From Globisporangium splendens (taxonomy: Eukaryota > Oomycota > Peronosporomycetes > Pythiales > Pythiaceae): a DNA stretch of 64,000 nucleotides. A program made the position numbers and the translations under genes. The notes under the pieces were generated by a model. The model was not told the DNA's origin. It made no database searches and saw nothing but the letters and a program-made list of their open reading frames with translations. Shown here piece after piece: positions 1 to 11,832 of this stretch. The stretch is taken from assembly GCA_006386115.1 (NCBI GenBank), contig VFIW01000149.1:25617-89616 (forward strand), written 5' to 3'. Within the stretch, counting starts at the first letter, position 1. Every line of letters begins with the position of its first letter.

Positions 1-39
1 CGAGGGCAACAACCTGTCCGTCGACCAAGTGCCGCAAAA
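1..39 (+). CDS. Partial exon, paralogue of the EF-hand gene's first exon (left edge)
   Basis: Bases 2-40 read in frame as EGNNLSVDQVPQN and run into a GT-type splice donor (gtgtgttc). The EF-hand gene at 21235-21878 has an exon 1 ending ESDDLPVDQVPQS, followed by gtgcgtta. The likeness continues into the intron, because both share cttctagcgctgct shortly after the donor. This is therefore the 3' end of a first exon of a paralogous gene, or a duplicated fragment of it. I could not find the EF-hand exon that should follow, so the copy may be broken or may use distant exons. Confidence 0.4.
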
Positions 40-460
40 TGTGTGTTCTTACCTTCCTTCTAGCGCTGCTTGGAGAGTGCAGATGATGGTGGGATGCTTG
101 ATGGCCACCACACCAGGCTTGAAGATCATATCACAAGGACAACTGCTGTCCATCTCGACCACGGCCTTATCATATATGTGATTGGTTTAAGTTGTAGCAA
201 TGTTTTCAACATCATTTTCATATCGCGTCTTGTTCACCGTCCAGCGCTTCTGCCATTCAGCGCCTTGCAATGAACAAGGAAAAGATGGTCATCGTGACTG
301 CAACTTGATGAATGCGAACCTGTGAATCCCGATGACCTCACGTGCAGGAGGCTCAGGAGAGAATTTGTTACCCTCGTTGCCAAAAAAGCCTCAACTTTCT
401 TTTCACGATCTACTGCGGGTTCGAGTATCAAAAAAACACAAGTTTGATTGCACTCGGCCT
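40..460. other. Intron-like and intergenic sequence, no gene seen
   Basis: The first bases resemble the intron of the EF-hand gene at 21235-21878. Beyond about base 75 the likeness fades. No EF-hand motif or other coding signal is visible before the convergent end of the LRR/WW gene. Confidence 0.4.
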
Positions 461-3449
461 CTAAATCGGTGGTAATTTCAGCATTGGAATGTTGCTCACT
501 GATGGTCGTTGCTGCTTTTGTTGCTCGTCCTCCCAGTATTCCGGAGGGTACCAACTCGTCTCACCCGTGACTGTCTGCTCGTAGTAGATCGCATCTGTGT
601 ACATGTCGGTGCGCTGGACCCATTTTCGAGCCTCGAGTCGTGCCAATTGCTCCTCTAGCTCTCGATTTTGCTGCTCGAGGAGCTTCTTCCGCTCGCGTCG
701 CTCCTGGAGCTTGCTCGTATTTTCCCGATCCCCGCGCATCAGATCTCGCCACGCCTCAAACACGGTGCGGTTGCCGAGTCCCATCCATCGCTTGAGCACG
801 GCACGCATTTGTAGAAACTCGAACGTCGCTTTCTGAGCCACGCGCTCGCACTTCTCAGCCACGTACGCATCACGAATGTGTGTCTGATAGAGAACCACGA
901 GCCCCTCCTCATTGACCACTTTGTCTTCGCCGAGCTCTCGCTCGATTGTGCGTGTAGCTGCCTTGCGGTAATCCACAAATTTCAACTCGGGCATGTCAAT
1001 TTGGAAAAATTTGGTGCCAGAAGATGCTACACTTTCCGAAGCAGCAGTCGCAACCGAACTTGCGTTTTTCTCTGGCGTATCCTCTTCGCTTTCGCTGGCA
1101 TCCTCGCTACTGTCGTCTTCTTCGTCTTCTTCTTCGTCAGTGTCGTCATTCTCGCCACTTGACTCCTCTTGTTCATCGTCGTCGTCATCATCGCTCCCAG
1201 CGTCCGAGTTCATTTCTTTGGCCCTGGACTTTTCAATCGCAGTCGTGGCTTTCAGCTCGGCTTCATCGAGCGCTTCCATTGCGATCTCCAGCTCCAAGAT
1301 TTTCTTATCTTCCGCTGGTTCCTCCGACAACTCGCTCTGCACTTTCTTGATCTTGCCATCGAGCTTTTCCACACGCTTCTCGGCTGCATCGCCGGTTTTC
1401 CCACCTTCCTTTGCGTCCACCTCAAACTTTGCCCGGTCGGTCTCGAGTTTTTCCAACTTGGCGCGCAATGCGGTCTCTCGCGCCTCCTTTGCCTTCCGGA
1501 ACGCATCAATTTTGACCTGAAGTTTGCGTTTCTTCAGTGCAAATGCTTGTGTGGATTTACTCTGCTTTTTCTTTAGTTTCGCGAGCCGCTTGCGCTTCTG
1601 ACAAAGCGTTTTCGCCAGATCGCGCGCCAATTTCTCGAAATGTTCCACACCAGACTCGGAGTTGATATACCCGATGCATTTTTTCTTCATCTTGAACACG
1701 AGACGGTCGATTTTCCTCTTGAGGTACGTTGACGCGAGCTGATCCTTGGCCTCTTCGTGGGTCATCATCTGCATTCGCACTAAAAGTGCTGCTCGTTGAC
1801 AACGATACGGCACTTGGCCGGGAATGCACACTTTCCGCTTGCGCACACCGTGCTGATGCCACTCGAAGGCGTCGATGCATGCGCATTTGCGGAACGCAGC
1901 ACTGTCACGCGTGGACGCGACTCCGAAATCATCCTCGTATTTTTTCAGTGCGTCCTCGACTTCTTCGGCCGTGAACGTCGTGTCGAAGCCAAACGAAGGG
2001 TGGTCGGGGTCTGCCTGAGCCTTCTTGCGCTCGATTGCGGGCAGCAGCGTGTCGTAGAATTCCTCCCACATCACTGCAAAGAACATGAGTTTCTCATCGC
2101 CAGCGGGCACAACGCGCTCGCAATTTGGCTCGAAAAGGGACAGGATCGTGGCCACATCTGCATCATTGGCATTATTCCCCTCGGCGGCACAGGCGGTGAC
2201 TCATTCTGCTGCTCAACAACAAACTGCATCGCAAAACGAAGAATCTCCTGGAGCCGCTCAATGATCTGACGCCGCGCGTTGCGAATGAACTCGTCGAGGC
2301 TTTTCTCCATGAACGCCAAAGTCGCCGGAATGCCTTTGATCACGTGCTCGATGGGCGGCAGCTTGAGCGGATTATTCTCCACGCACAACGTCTGGAGCTG
2401 CTTGAGCGAGCGAAACGAGAACGGCAGCTGGTTGATGCGATTCCAGTCTAGTCGAAGATCGCGCAGTGTCTGCAGGTTCCCAATCGTGTGCGGCAGCTGC
2501 GTGATCTGGTTCTGTGACGCGTGTAGACTCGTCAATCGCGGCAATTGTGTCAGCTTTTCCGGAAACTCACGCAACTGGTTCCTAAACAAAACAAGGCAAT
2601 ATCAGCAAACAGTACGATATGCGTAGGCGAGAACAAGCCTGTGCATGTTGAGCGAAAGTGCTGTGAGGTTTTCCATGTCTCCGATCGTCTCGGGGAGCTC
2701 TGTGAGCAAATTCGCGTTAAAATTCGCGATCCGTGTGCGTGATCTGCCGATGGAGAGCGGCAGTGTCGTCAACTTGTTGTTCTCCACCCACAGTCTGCCC
2801 AGGTGGACGAGGTCGCCAAACGAATCGGGCAGTTGGTCCAGGAGATTTGACGACAAATTGAGCGTCGTGAGGTTTGGTAGCGTCGTGATCGAGTCCGGAA
2901 GCCTCCGAATCTGATTTTTCGTCAGATCGATCTCCGCAAGCAATGTGAGCTCTCCAATCTAGGATGATTGACGTTCCACTAGACGAAATAGGATTACCGC
3001 GGGTTGCTCAGGTTAAAAGAAAAACTGGTGCTTACATTTTCGGGCAGGATCTCTAGGTTGTTTGCGATCAGCGACAACACTGTGAGCGACGATAGCGATG
3101 GCGCGAGTTCACGAGGCAGCGTGACGAGGTTATGGCCCGTGATTCGCAGCGCTGCGAGGTCGTCGAGGTTCAACACGCGATCCCAACGAAAGAAGCCGAG
3201 ATCTTGCTTCCACGCGATGTTGAGCTCGTGCGTTCGCGCGACTTCGCGGACGTACGGACTCCAGAGCCACTGGCGATACTGCTCGACCTCGAGGCGCTTG
3301 TCGTCTTCTGCTTTCAGCTGCTGCTTGGTGCGCACTTCGAACTGCTCTGTGAGCCACTCGTGCCGTTGCTGGCGGTTCCCAGCAAACAAAGTCGCTTTGC
3401 TGCTGTCGCCTCCTCCAAGGCGTCCGCGCAGAGCGTGGAGCGCTGACAT
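461..3449 (-). CDS. Leucine-rich repeat / coiled-coil / WW-domain protein (4 or more exons)
   Basis: Function unknown; a scaffold or regulatory role is inferred from its domains. The chosen ATG at 3449 gives MSALHALRGRL. Exon 1 (3449-3036) and exon 2 (2958-2639) are joined in phase across a GT-AG intron with tag|ATTGGAGAG at the acceptor. Exon 3 begins at 2581 after tttag. Exons 1-3 encode about nine LRRs of the form LxxLxLxxNxLxxLPxxI. A long Lys/Glu-rich coiled coil and an acidic Asp/Glu/Ser tract follow. The C-terminus has a WW-like domain: W and YY near 585-610, TGETSWYPP near 550-575. The LRR frame and the coiled-coil frame overlap at 2071-2155 and differ by one base, so a short unrecognised intron or an indel lies near 2130-2200. 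The intron at 2582-2638 seems to start with GC rather than GT. Confidence 0.7.
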
Positions 3450-3751
3450 CGCTGAGGTGTGGACATCCCCACACAATCGCCAGTCAGACCTCGATGGAAG
3501 ATCGAAAAAGCAATGTCGCCAGCACAAAAGCATCGAAACGTGATTACTTGAAATCGGTTTTCCTTTTCATCATGGTAGCTAATTTTGCACTCAACTGTCA
3601 AGAAACTTGCAGCGTTTCAGAATCACAGAGAACTGAAAGTGGTGTGTTCGTTTGACAAGTTATATATGTTTGCTTTGCACACTGACCTGGGCATGCGTTA
3701 AGTCGATCTTTTGAGATATATTGCAGCCGGCTTCTGCCTTTGGCGAAACGA
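3450..3751. other. Spacer between the LRR gene and DRC11
   Basis: About 300 bases between two minus-strand genes. It should hold the promoter of the LRR gene and the 3' end of DRC11. I see no further coding sequence or clear motif. Confidence 0.4.
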
Positions 3752-6473
3752 CTACTTGTTGCCTTTCTTGGCGCCGCCCTTGTCCTTGCCTTTGTCGCCT
3801 TTCTTGTCGTCCGGATTGAGCGCGTCTTCGGCAGCCTTGCGAATCTTCTCGCGCGTCTCCTTGAGCCCTGTGATCACCGCTGTGAACGCCTTGAACCGTT
3901 CGTGGTCCTCTGCGAACGTCGCAGTCTGGCGTGATAGCGCGCCAATAAATCCCTCCTCTTTCAGTGGACGTTTCTCGAGACACTCAACGCGGCGAGGCGT
4001 CAGCGTGTGTTCCACAACCTTGACGATGCTCCCCGACGAGTACCCTTCGGAGATATGAGCGAGCGTGCTGATGTCAAGCTCGTCTCGGTGCAGCCACGCC
4101 TTAATCTGGAGCATTTTAGCATGCTGCTTCACGGTCGAATCGAGCGCATGCTTCCAGAGCAGCACGCGCGACGCGTAATCCGGGTACGGAACATGCAAAA
4201 ACTTGAAGAAGAATGCACGGTAGTCCTTGACGTCGCCGGCACTCGGGTCTGAGGTCGTGCCAACGATTAAGACACGGTCGAGCGGGTCCATTGCGGCTTT
4301 CAGGTACGTGATCGAGTCCTTCTTGAACCGCGACGGTCCATCCGACGACGCTTTGCTCTTCTTGCCACCTCCGCCGGCAAACACTTGCTCGCACTCGTCG
4401 ATGTAGATCAGCACTGGCTGCAATGGCGCAACCTTGGCGAGCAGGAAAGACATGTGCACGAGCTTGGTTGGACCTGTTTTGCCCGTGAATTTGCCCACAA
4501 GATTATTCGGTGACAAGTTGAGCACCAACGCGCCGGTCTCGTTTGCAATCGCGCTCACGAGCATCGTCTTTCCCGATCCCTTGGGACCATAGAGCATGAT
4601 CGAGCGTACGTGCGGGGTCTTGGACCGCACAACAGTCGATCCAAGCGGCAAGATCGCATACTCGGTCAGATTCTGGCGCAATTGCGCTGCTGACGGATCC
4701 TGCGGCACCCAATTGCCAAACCTGTCGCGGCGATCGGAGTTCTGGTACACGGTGCCGAGAAAATTGAAGCTCCCAATAAAATCATGGATACGGAAATGCC
4801 GCGGCGTGTGCACAATCTTTTGCTCGACCAAGATGCTGAGAAATGAGTCTGGTGCACGACATCCTTGGCGAGTGCGACATCATATTTCTGGTAGAAATTG
4901 TCGAGCTCGTCTTTTTCGAGCCACACTTTTTCATACTGGTTCACGGCCGTGGCCAGTTTGGTACACAGCTCGGATGGACCCGTGAGCGGTGGAGGCTTCT
5001 CGGGAGCCTCCTCTTCACCGTCGTCCTTGCCTCCCTTCGCCCCCTTCTTGTCGCCTTTGCCACCTTTCTTCTCCTCCTTTTTCCCTTTTTTGTCGCCTTT
5101 CTTCCCCTTGTTGTCTTTCTTGGCCGCCGCAGCCTCTTCGGCTTCTTTTGCTTGCGCCTTGGCCGCATCGTCGTCGCCACTCAGCATTGCATAATAGGCA
5201 TCGAGGTTCTCGGGCAATTTACCGGTTGCCATGACATCAGTAATCCATTTGTGTCGATCTTCGAGCATTTTCTCCTTCATGAACGGTCCTTCTTCGGTAG
5301 CGACAACACCATGGAGGTCCACGAGTGCTTTTTCGTACTCTTCTTTGTTCTCCGCCTGTTCAGTCTTGCGCTGCAATTTCGCGTCCGCAAGCTTCTTCTC
5401 GAGCGCTGACCGATCCGTGTTAGGCGACTTCATGCCAATGAAGATCAGCTCTTCGTCACGCTCCTTCGACGCCATCGCGCGCGAGTAGTACCCGCGAAAC
5501 ATACGTTGGATATTAGCCGCCGCGATATCCGGGTCCATCTCGGGTGCCTGAGCTGCTTCGTACAGTTTGCGCTGCTTTTCTTCTTCGCGAAGTTCCTTCA
5601 CGAGCACACCTCGCTGTTTTCCCTGCCGTCCACGCTCGTTGCGCTGAATGATCGCGATGGCTTCGTCCATCGTCAGCGCACCCGTGATTGACAACTGCTC
5701 CTCGTGCGCATCCAAGTGAATCGTATCGACGCCGTGCTTCAGTTTCATGTATCCTTTCACGAGCTAGAAGCAGTTTACACATATAAATGCAAATCATTTG
5801 GACATGTAGCCTACGATATTAATGTGCCATACAAACCTTACCCGCTCGCGTCGCAGTAACTCTTCAGCGTGGTCTTCGACAAACGATTTCGGCACAGGAA
5901 TCTCGAGCGTCTCGAGCGGGAGCTTCAAGTCGACGAGGATGTCGTCGAGGTTCACGTACTCCCAGGGGAAGCTGCGCTCCGGTTGCGTCTGCACGTCTGG
6001 ATTCGGCGGGTTCCACTTGACGAGATCGTGCTTGAGCTCCACGACCCGCGTTGTGACCACCTCCATGACTTGCTTGACGTAAATGCGCTTCTGGGGATGC
6101 ACCATCTGATCGTAGCAGTCCGAGAGCCGCTGAAGGATCTGAATGTACTTGATGTAGAGACACGCATAGTGCTGGAACGCTTCAACAATCGACGCTTGCG
6201 GCGGCTATAGCAGGAAGACTGGCATCGTCAGCCACGAAAAGAACATCAGAGGAAATACAGCACTTGCTTACAGCTTCAACGGTCGTTGCGTCCTGGCCGT
6301 CCGCAGAGAGCGTGTGATCTTCAATGTGGACCTGCTCATTGAGCTCGGCCATGGCCTCTTGCCATCGGCGGTCATACGTACTACAAAGAAAGTGTCCTCA
6401 TCTGCCGTCAGTCCACGTGCACCCATCCAACCATTACATCGTGCGGCAATGCAAAAGATCACCTGCTCGCCAT
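3752..6473 (-). CDS. DRC11: IQ and AAA domain protein, DRC11/IQCA1-like (nexin-dynein regulatory complex)
   Basis: DRC11-type proteins are subunits of the nexin-dynein regulatory complex of motile axonemes. Four exons can be joined in phase: 6473-6463 (only 11 coding bases, MAS plus two bases), 6380-6272, 6204-5842 and 5763 onward, all with GT-AG borders. Exon 2 opens TYDRRWQEAMAELNEQ. Exon 4 has an IQ motif (ANIQRMFRGYYSRAM) and a Lys-rich low-complexity stretch. The C-terminal half has an AAA ATPase core: Walker A GPKGSGKT (near 4590), Walker B LIYIDECEQVF (near 4400) and GTTSDPS. Near 4830 the frame carrying DVALAKDVVHQTHF stops matching, and the AAA half continues one frame over as ILVEQKIVHTPRHFRIHDFIG. 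This is an indel or a missed short intron. A retrotransposon lies 76 bp upstream of the start codon. Confidence 0.8.
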
Positions 6474-6549
6474 CGTACCACCCGCGTCCTTGTCTCGCAA
6501 TTGTCTCCAAACTGAGTCTTCCAAAACACTGCGAGCTCGACGCAAAAGG

Positions 6550-6899
6550 TATGGCACGACCAGTGCTATAAAAGGCAAATTTATCAATGGTGCTATTCGT
6601 GCAGGTCTTTCAACCTGTTACCCAAATGCTCTCCCTGATCTCAGTGGCAATGCTGGCCTGGAGCACCAAGCTCATGGGCCATCAGCAGCACTACACTAAG
6701 CCTTTGTATGACTAGCTGCAACATGCATTTACGCATACACACTCCAAGTATAAAAGCACAGTGACTCACTACCTGACGTGAGTCATTTTGGAAGTCACTC
6801 GCTTGCTGATCGAGTGTGTGAGTGTCGTTCCTGGAGTGACGGTCTTCAATCTCCACTTCAAGTGCTCCGAAGTCTCTCACTCGGCAACAAACCACCACA
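6550..6899 (-). repeat. 3' LTR of the Gypsy element
   Basis: This matches 11483-11832 base for base as far as I can read. It carries TATAAA-like sequences on the plus strand (ctataaaagg and gtataaaagc). On the minus strand it lies next to the 5' end of DRC11, so it could influence that gene. Confidence 0.93.
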
Positions 6900-6948
6900 T
6901 TGCCCCCGAGAGTTGAATGGAGACGGAGGTGTGGTACATCCTGGGGTA

Positions 6949-9900
6949 CTACTTCGACATCTGTCGAATGAGGTCTTGCGCGTCCTTGGTCTCGGCATAC
7001 TCGCGCGCCTTGGCAGGAACATCTCGAAATATGCTCGTGAAAGGCTCCCAAGAGTCTTCAATAGACTGCAATCCTTGCCACGAAACCAGAAGCTCCCACT
7101 TCCTCGAGTTTGCGTTGCGCCTGTGGTCCACAATCGCAGAAACTCCCAGCGTGAGCCCTTGAAGCGAGACGTGCTCAAGCAGCTCCTCATCGACGTTGAG
7201 GCTGGGATCACTGTAGAACTTCAAACGGCTCCCATGCACGTCAAACTCGTCACCAGTAAGTAGATGATGGATGAGAAAAGAGTGCTGGAGCACTGCAGCG
7301 ACTCGAAAGGGTCCGAGCCATCGCACCATCAACTTGTTCCCATCCAAACGAGCGTCGACTCGAGACCAAAGTACGAAGTCGCCCTGCGCGAAGTTGCAGA
7401 CTTGTCCTTGCTTCACTGCCATCTGGTAAAGGCGCTTGCGTTCCTTCTTGTCGCAAACCTCAGCGTGCATCTCCTGCAGACCATGGCGCAGCTTTGCTAG
7501 GGAGTCTTCAATGTTGGCCAGATCATGTGTCTTGAGACTGGAGGCTGATGCTGTCCCATCTGGGATCAACAATGACTCCAATGGGGTAGAAACTTCGAGT
7601 CCAGTAAACAACTCAATAGGTGCCTTGTTCGCCAGAGACGCAACAGGAGAGTTGTTCAAGTTGTGTTGCACAACAGGCAGCAGAAATTCCCAATTTTTGG
7701 TGTCCAACTTCAGTTCCAATAGAAGCATTCGCATCACCTGGAGAAGGTCGCGGTTCAGCCGCTCGACGGTGCCGTTGATCCAAGGGGTGTACACCGGAGT
7801 AAACCGGTGCTTTGCTCCAACTCTAGCTCGAAGACACTCCAGAATCTGATTCTTGAAGTGGGTACCATTGTCTGATACCCAGGTCTTTGGCATGCCGAAA
7901 CGCTTGGCCCAGTCCAAGATAGCAGCAGCAGCAACTTCAGATGTGGCGGAGTCGCATGCCACGAGTTCACAATAATGCGTAAGTTCGTCCTTCAGAACCA
8001 ATACATAGTGAGTTGGCCCATAAATGTCGCCCATGAATAGAAAATCCATGTGAAGGACTTCGTTGCGCGCTGGGATGGCTTGGGATTCGTCCCAAGGACG
8101 CTGGATCACGACGCCTCCCTTGACATGCTTGCAGAGCAAGCATGCGCGCACTAAATGTTTCACACGTCTCGCGACGTTCTCGATCGCAAAACTTCGTTGC
8201 AGTTGGTTCGTCATCACTTGCTCACCGCGGTGGGATTGGATCCCGCAGTGTGCAACCACTAAAATGCGTTCCAGTAGTCCAACTGCTTTTGTAGGAATCC
8301 ACAACTTTCCTTCGACGAGAAGAGCTCCGTCTGCTGACTCTATCGCTCCATTCACACTGCTCACATAGCGCCTCTGCGTTCCGATCACTTCGGCACGAGA
8401 TGGCCATTCAAAGTGCTCACTCTGTAGCGGGCGGAGAGTTGACACATGACTGTTGCTGCGTTTGGTGAGTCGCTTCACATTCACTGCAGCAGCTGCAACT
8501 TGGCCTGGGCCCCATCTCGAAACAATGTCCGCCCAAAGGTTGTCACTCCCATTGATATGCTCAATGTCATAGCGATAGCCAGTGAGGCATATCGCCCACC
8601 TCTGCAACTTCCCGCGAATGTGTTGTTTCAGCTCCACTGAAGGGCAGAAAATCTTAATCAGATTCGCGTGATCACAAAAGATCTTGAACCCATTCTGGCG
8701 TTGGAGCAAATATTCCAAATCGGTGCACGCCTTGATAATAGGGTAGGCTTCTTTTTCAACAATACTCAAGTTGATTTGCGCTCCTTTGAATGTCCCACCT
8801 TTGCAGATTAGCAGTTCATGTGCTTGCTTGTGCATCGGTGCATTCAAATCCCAATTCTTCACTTGCGTTACCACTACTGCCCATCCCAAATTGGATGCAT
8901 CGGTGCAGATACAAATGGTAGCGGTAGTGTCAGGGAATGCCAGCTTAGTTGAGCTGGCGAGCAGATCAATAAGAGCATGGTAGGAGACCGAATCATCGAG
9001 GTCCCAACCAAGGATGATGCTCTCAGCGTGCCGCTTCTTACGGCTCTTGTTCGCCAGAACCAAGTCCAAAAGCTGTTGCAGGGGCGCGACGACTCGGGCG
9101 TAGTCGATCAACGAGTCTCTTACCCAGTTGGTAGCACAAAGTAGATACTGCAAGTCTGCTGCCGTTGTTGGAAGAGGCAGCGATCGCAGAGCTTGAATGC
9201 GGTCTGGGTCATGCTGGACACCATCACCGTCAATGATCTTTCCACACCAGGTGATTGCCCGTTGCAGCAACGAACATTTCGTTGCGCTGAGCTTCAGGTT
9301 CCGCTCATGGAGTATCTGAAAGAATTCCTCCAGCTTCAGAAGATAGGTTTCGTCATCTGTCGCATAGAGTGCAATGTCATCGATCCAAATCAGGACCGAG
9401 TCATAGAGAATATCTCCAAACACTTCTTGCATCTGTGTCTGGAAATGGAGCGCCGAATCGACCGCACCCTGAGGAACGCGGGTAGGAATGTAGACTGCAT
9501 CCTCTGTCATAAAGCTGAACAGTTCTTGACTCTCTTCGGCAAGTGGCATTTGCCAAAAGCCTTTGAAAAGGTCAAAATTGCCAAAGCTCGTAGCCCCTTT
9601 AACCTTCTGTATCACGATAGCTAGGTTTGGCGTAGATCCCGCGATGGGAATCGTCACACGGTTGATAGGACGGTAGTCGTTCGTGATACGGAAATCATCG
9701 TGACTACAGTGTTTGCGAACAGGCACAACTGCACAACACCACCGGCTGTGGTTGTTTTTCCGTACAAAGCCAAACTCTACGAGTTGCTTGACGTAATTCT
9801 TCACAAACGCGCTTTGTAGCTCAGGGTACTTCCTTGCCTTGCAGCGGAAAGGCGTCGCCCCATCCTGTATCGTAACTCTCAGGGGTTCGACTTTCGCAGC

Positions 9901-11412
9901 TGCATCAGGGCCAATCCTCACTCGCCAAACATCACGGTACTGTAGCACCAACCCGCGTAGTTGGGGCATCAATTGAGAATTGAAACCACTGGCCTCTGCT
10001 TCGCGAAACATTCGCTCGAGGCACGCTTGCACCTCTTCGTCCGTGTCTGAGCCTATGTCATCTTGTGGAGGTATGTCGTCACCAGCATCGCCACCAACTG
10101 ATGTACCAGCCAGCTGTTCGATCAGTTGTCCGACGTCAATCCCCAATGATTTGAGTGTGTTGTTTCCCAGAAGAAACTCTTCGTCTTCACCTTCCAGGAT
10201 AAGACAGTGCGCATTGCGGATGTGCACGAGACCTGCGGCAGTAGAGATTTGCAGGTCGACAGAGCACTTTTTGACACACTTGACTATGCGACCATCAGCC
10301 ACCTTCATTTCGACTGGGGTGTTGAGGTCGACTATAGCCAGCGAGCTATCTGCCTCCAGAAGCTCCTCCAGCACCTTGCTTGGGATGATGTTGAACGTTG
10401 CGCCAGTGTCGGCGCAGTAACTCACTTCCAACAACCCATTGATCGTCAGAGTATCACTTGCGTCCACAGTCGCCGGTTTTGCGGCTTTTGCCTTGTTCAC
10501 ATCTTTCGAACGACTCCACATCTTCTGACGCGCTGCCAACTTTTCTGCATCCGTCGCAGTCGGGCAGTCAGATACCCAGTGGGAGCCTTTGCAGATCAAA
10601 CACCCGGGTTGGGGCGGGCTGTTGCCACGCTTGGGTTTTTGCTGAACCGACAGCTTCGGCTTGGCTTCCTTCCGATCAACAGCATGCGGCGCAGGCGTCT
10701 TCTTCACTCCATCTGGCTTCTCTTGCTGGAGAAGATGGTAGTGTTGTTGCTCCGTTGCTCTCAGCGTGATCAGCTTTCGGAGAGCAACATCGTTTGTCTT
10801 GGCTTGCCGGTGCTGGATCGAGACGAGGCGTTTGATGTCTGTCTTCAGAATGGCTGGGGCGAGATTGTCGATTAACAGCTTACAGCGATTCTTCTTTCTC
10901 GCCATGTCATCGGCAGCATCTGGCAGCGAATCGCTACCGAGCATGTCCGTGAGTCCGTTCTCTTCGACAATCAGATCAAAGTCCATGAAATATTTCATAA
11001 TGCGGGCTTCAATGTCACGTTCGCGCAGGCTCATGAACAGGTGCTGCTTGAACAACTCTTCGACGTCTGGAGCGTGCGCGTTCAATAAGTTCGAGCACTT
11101 CTTCTCCACCGCCCCGATTATGTCACGGTCGGTCATGCTTGACACGTCCTTTTAAAACATGTAGCGTGCCAGGTCGCTCAGAATCCGGGGGTCCACTGAA
11201 CCGATCACGCTGACGGTCACGCTGGCGTACACTTCACCAGTGACGCCGCACCGCTCTCGAATCTTCCGTTCATATTGCTGGCGCTCACAACGCCATTTCA
11301 CCAAAGCCGATTGATCCCACGAAGCGATGCGTGGGGCCTTGATGAACTCAAACACCGGGTGGATGACAGACATGTCAACGTCACCACCGGATTCCACTTG
11401 AAACGAGGGCAT
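6949..11412 (-). CDS. Gag-Pol polyprotein of the Gypsy element, one in-frame stop
   Basis: One frame runs from ATG at 11412 to the stop at 6949 (about 1,487 codons) with a single TAA at 11152-11154. It splits an 86-residue Gag start from the rest, whose first ATG is near 11136. Order of domains: a Gag region; a CX2CX3HX4C zinc knuckle near 10570-10605; an aspartic protease with CADTGA near 10395-10420; a reverse transcriptase with WIDDIALY near 9375-9390; RNase H with CTDAS near 8895; an integrase with HHCC-like finger (HCGIQSHRG, CLLCKH) and a D,D,E core including WVSDNGTHFKNQ and GTVERLNRD; and a C-terminal chromodomain near 6960-7140 (WELLVSWQGL, DSWEP). Chromodomain integrases are known to steer insertion toward marked chromatin. 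Apart from the stop the frame is intact. The stop may be a nonsense mutation or a readthrough site. Confidence 0.93.
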
Positions 11413-11482
11413 CTTGTCTTCGTTCTTCTTCGCTTGTTCTTGGTTGCGCAGTGTTGCGCTGGTGTAAAACCAAAGTCGACTT

Positions 11483-11832
11483 TATGGCACGACCAGTGCT
11501 ATAAAAGGCAAATTTATCAATGGTGCTATTCGTGCAGGTCTTTCAACCTGTTACCCAAATGCTCTCCCTGATCTCAGTGGCAATGCTGGCCTGGAGCACC
11601 AAGCTCATGGGCCATCAGCAGCACTACACTAAGCCTTTGTATGACTAGCTGCAACATGCATTTACGCATACACACTCCAAGTATAAAAGCACAGTGACTC
11701 ACTACCTGACGTGAGTCATTTTGGAAGTCACTCGCTTGCTGATCGAGTGTGTGAGTGTCGTTCCTGGAGTGACGGTCTTCAATCTCCACTTCAAGTGCTC
11801 CGAAGTCTCTCACTCGGCAACAAACCACCACA
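11483..11832 (-). repeat. 5' LTR of the Gypsy element
   Basis: Direct repeat of 6550-6899. The sequence just inside it on the minus strand (aagtcgactttggttttacacc) is where the tRNA primer site should be. A TGG-initial site is possible, but I cannot name the tRNA. Confidence 0.93.

Larger units (their letters stand above)
6550..11832 (-). mobile_element. Ty3/Gypsy LTR retrotransposon of chromovirus type
   Basis: A complete element of 5283 bp read on the minus strand. It has two direct LTRs of about 350 bp (6550-6899 and 11483-11832) with no difference found by eye. It is flanked by a perfect 5-bp target-site duplication, aaagg, at 6545-6549 and 11833-11837. On the minus strand each LTR starts TGTGGTGG and ends GTGCCATA. 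A purine-rich tract (ctcgggggcaa) precedes the 3' LTR at 6900. Inside is one Gag-Pol frame with a chromodomain, interrupted once. Identical LTRs point to a recent insertion. It landed just upstream of DRC11 and may have separated that gene from its upstream control region. Confidence 0.93.
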
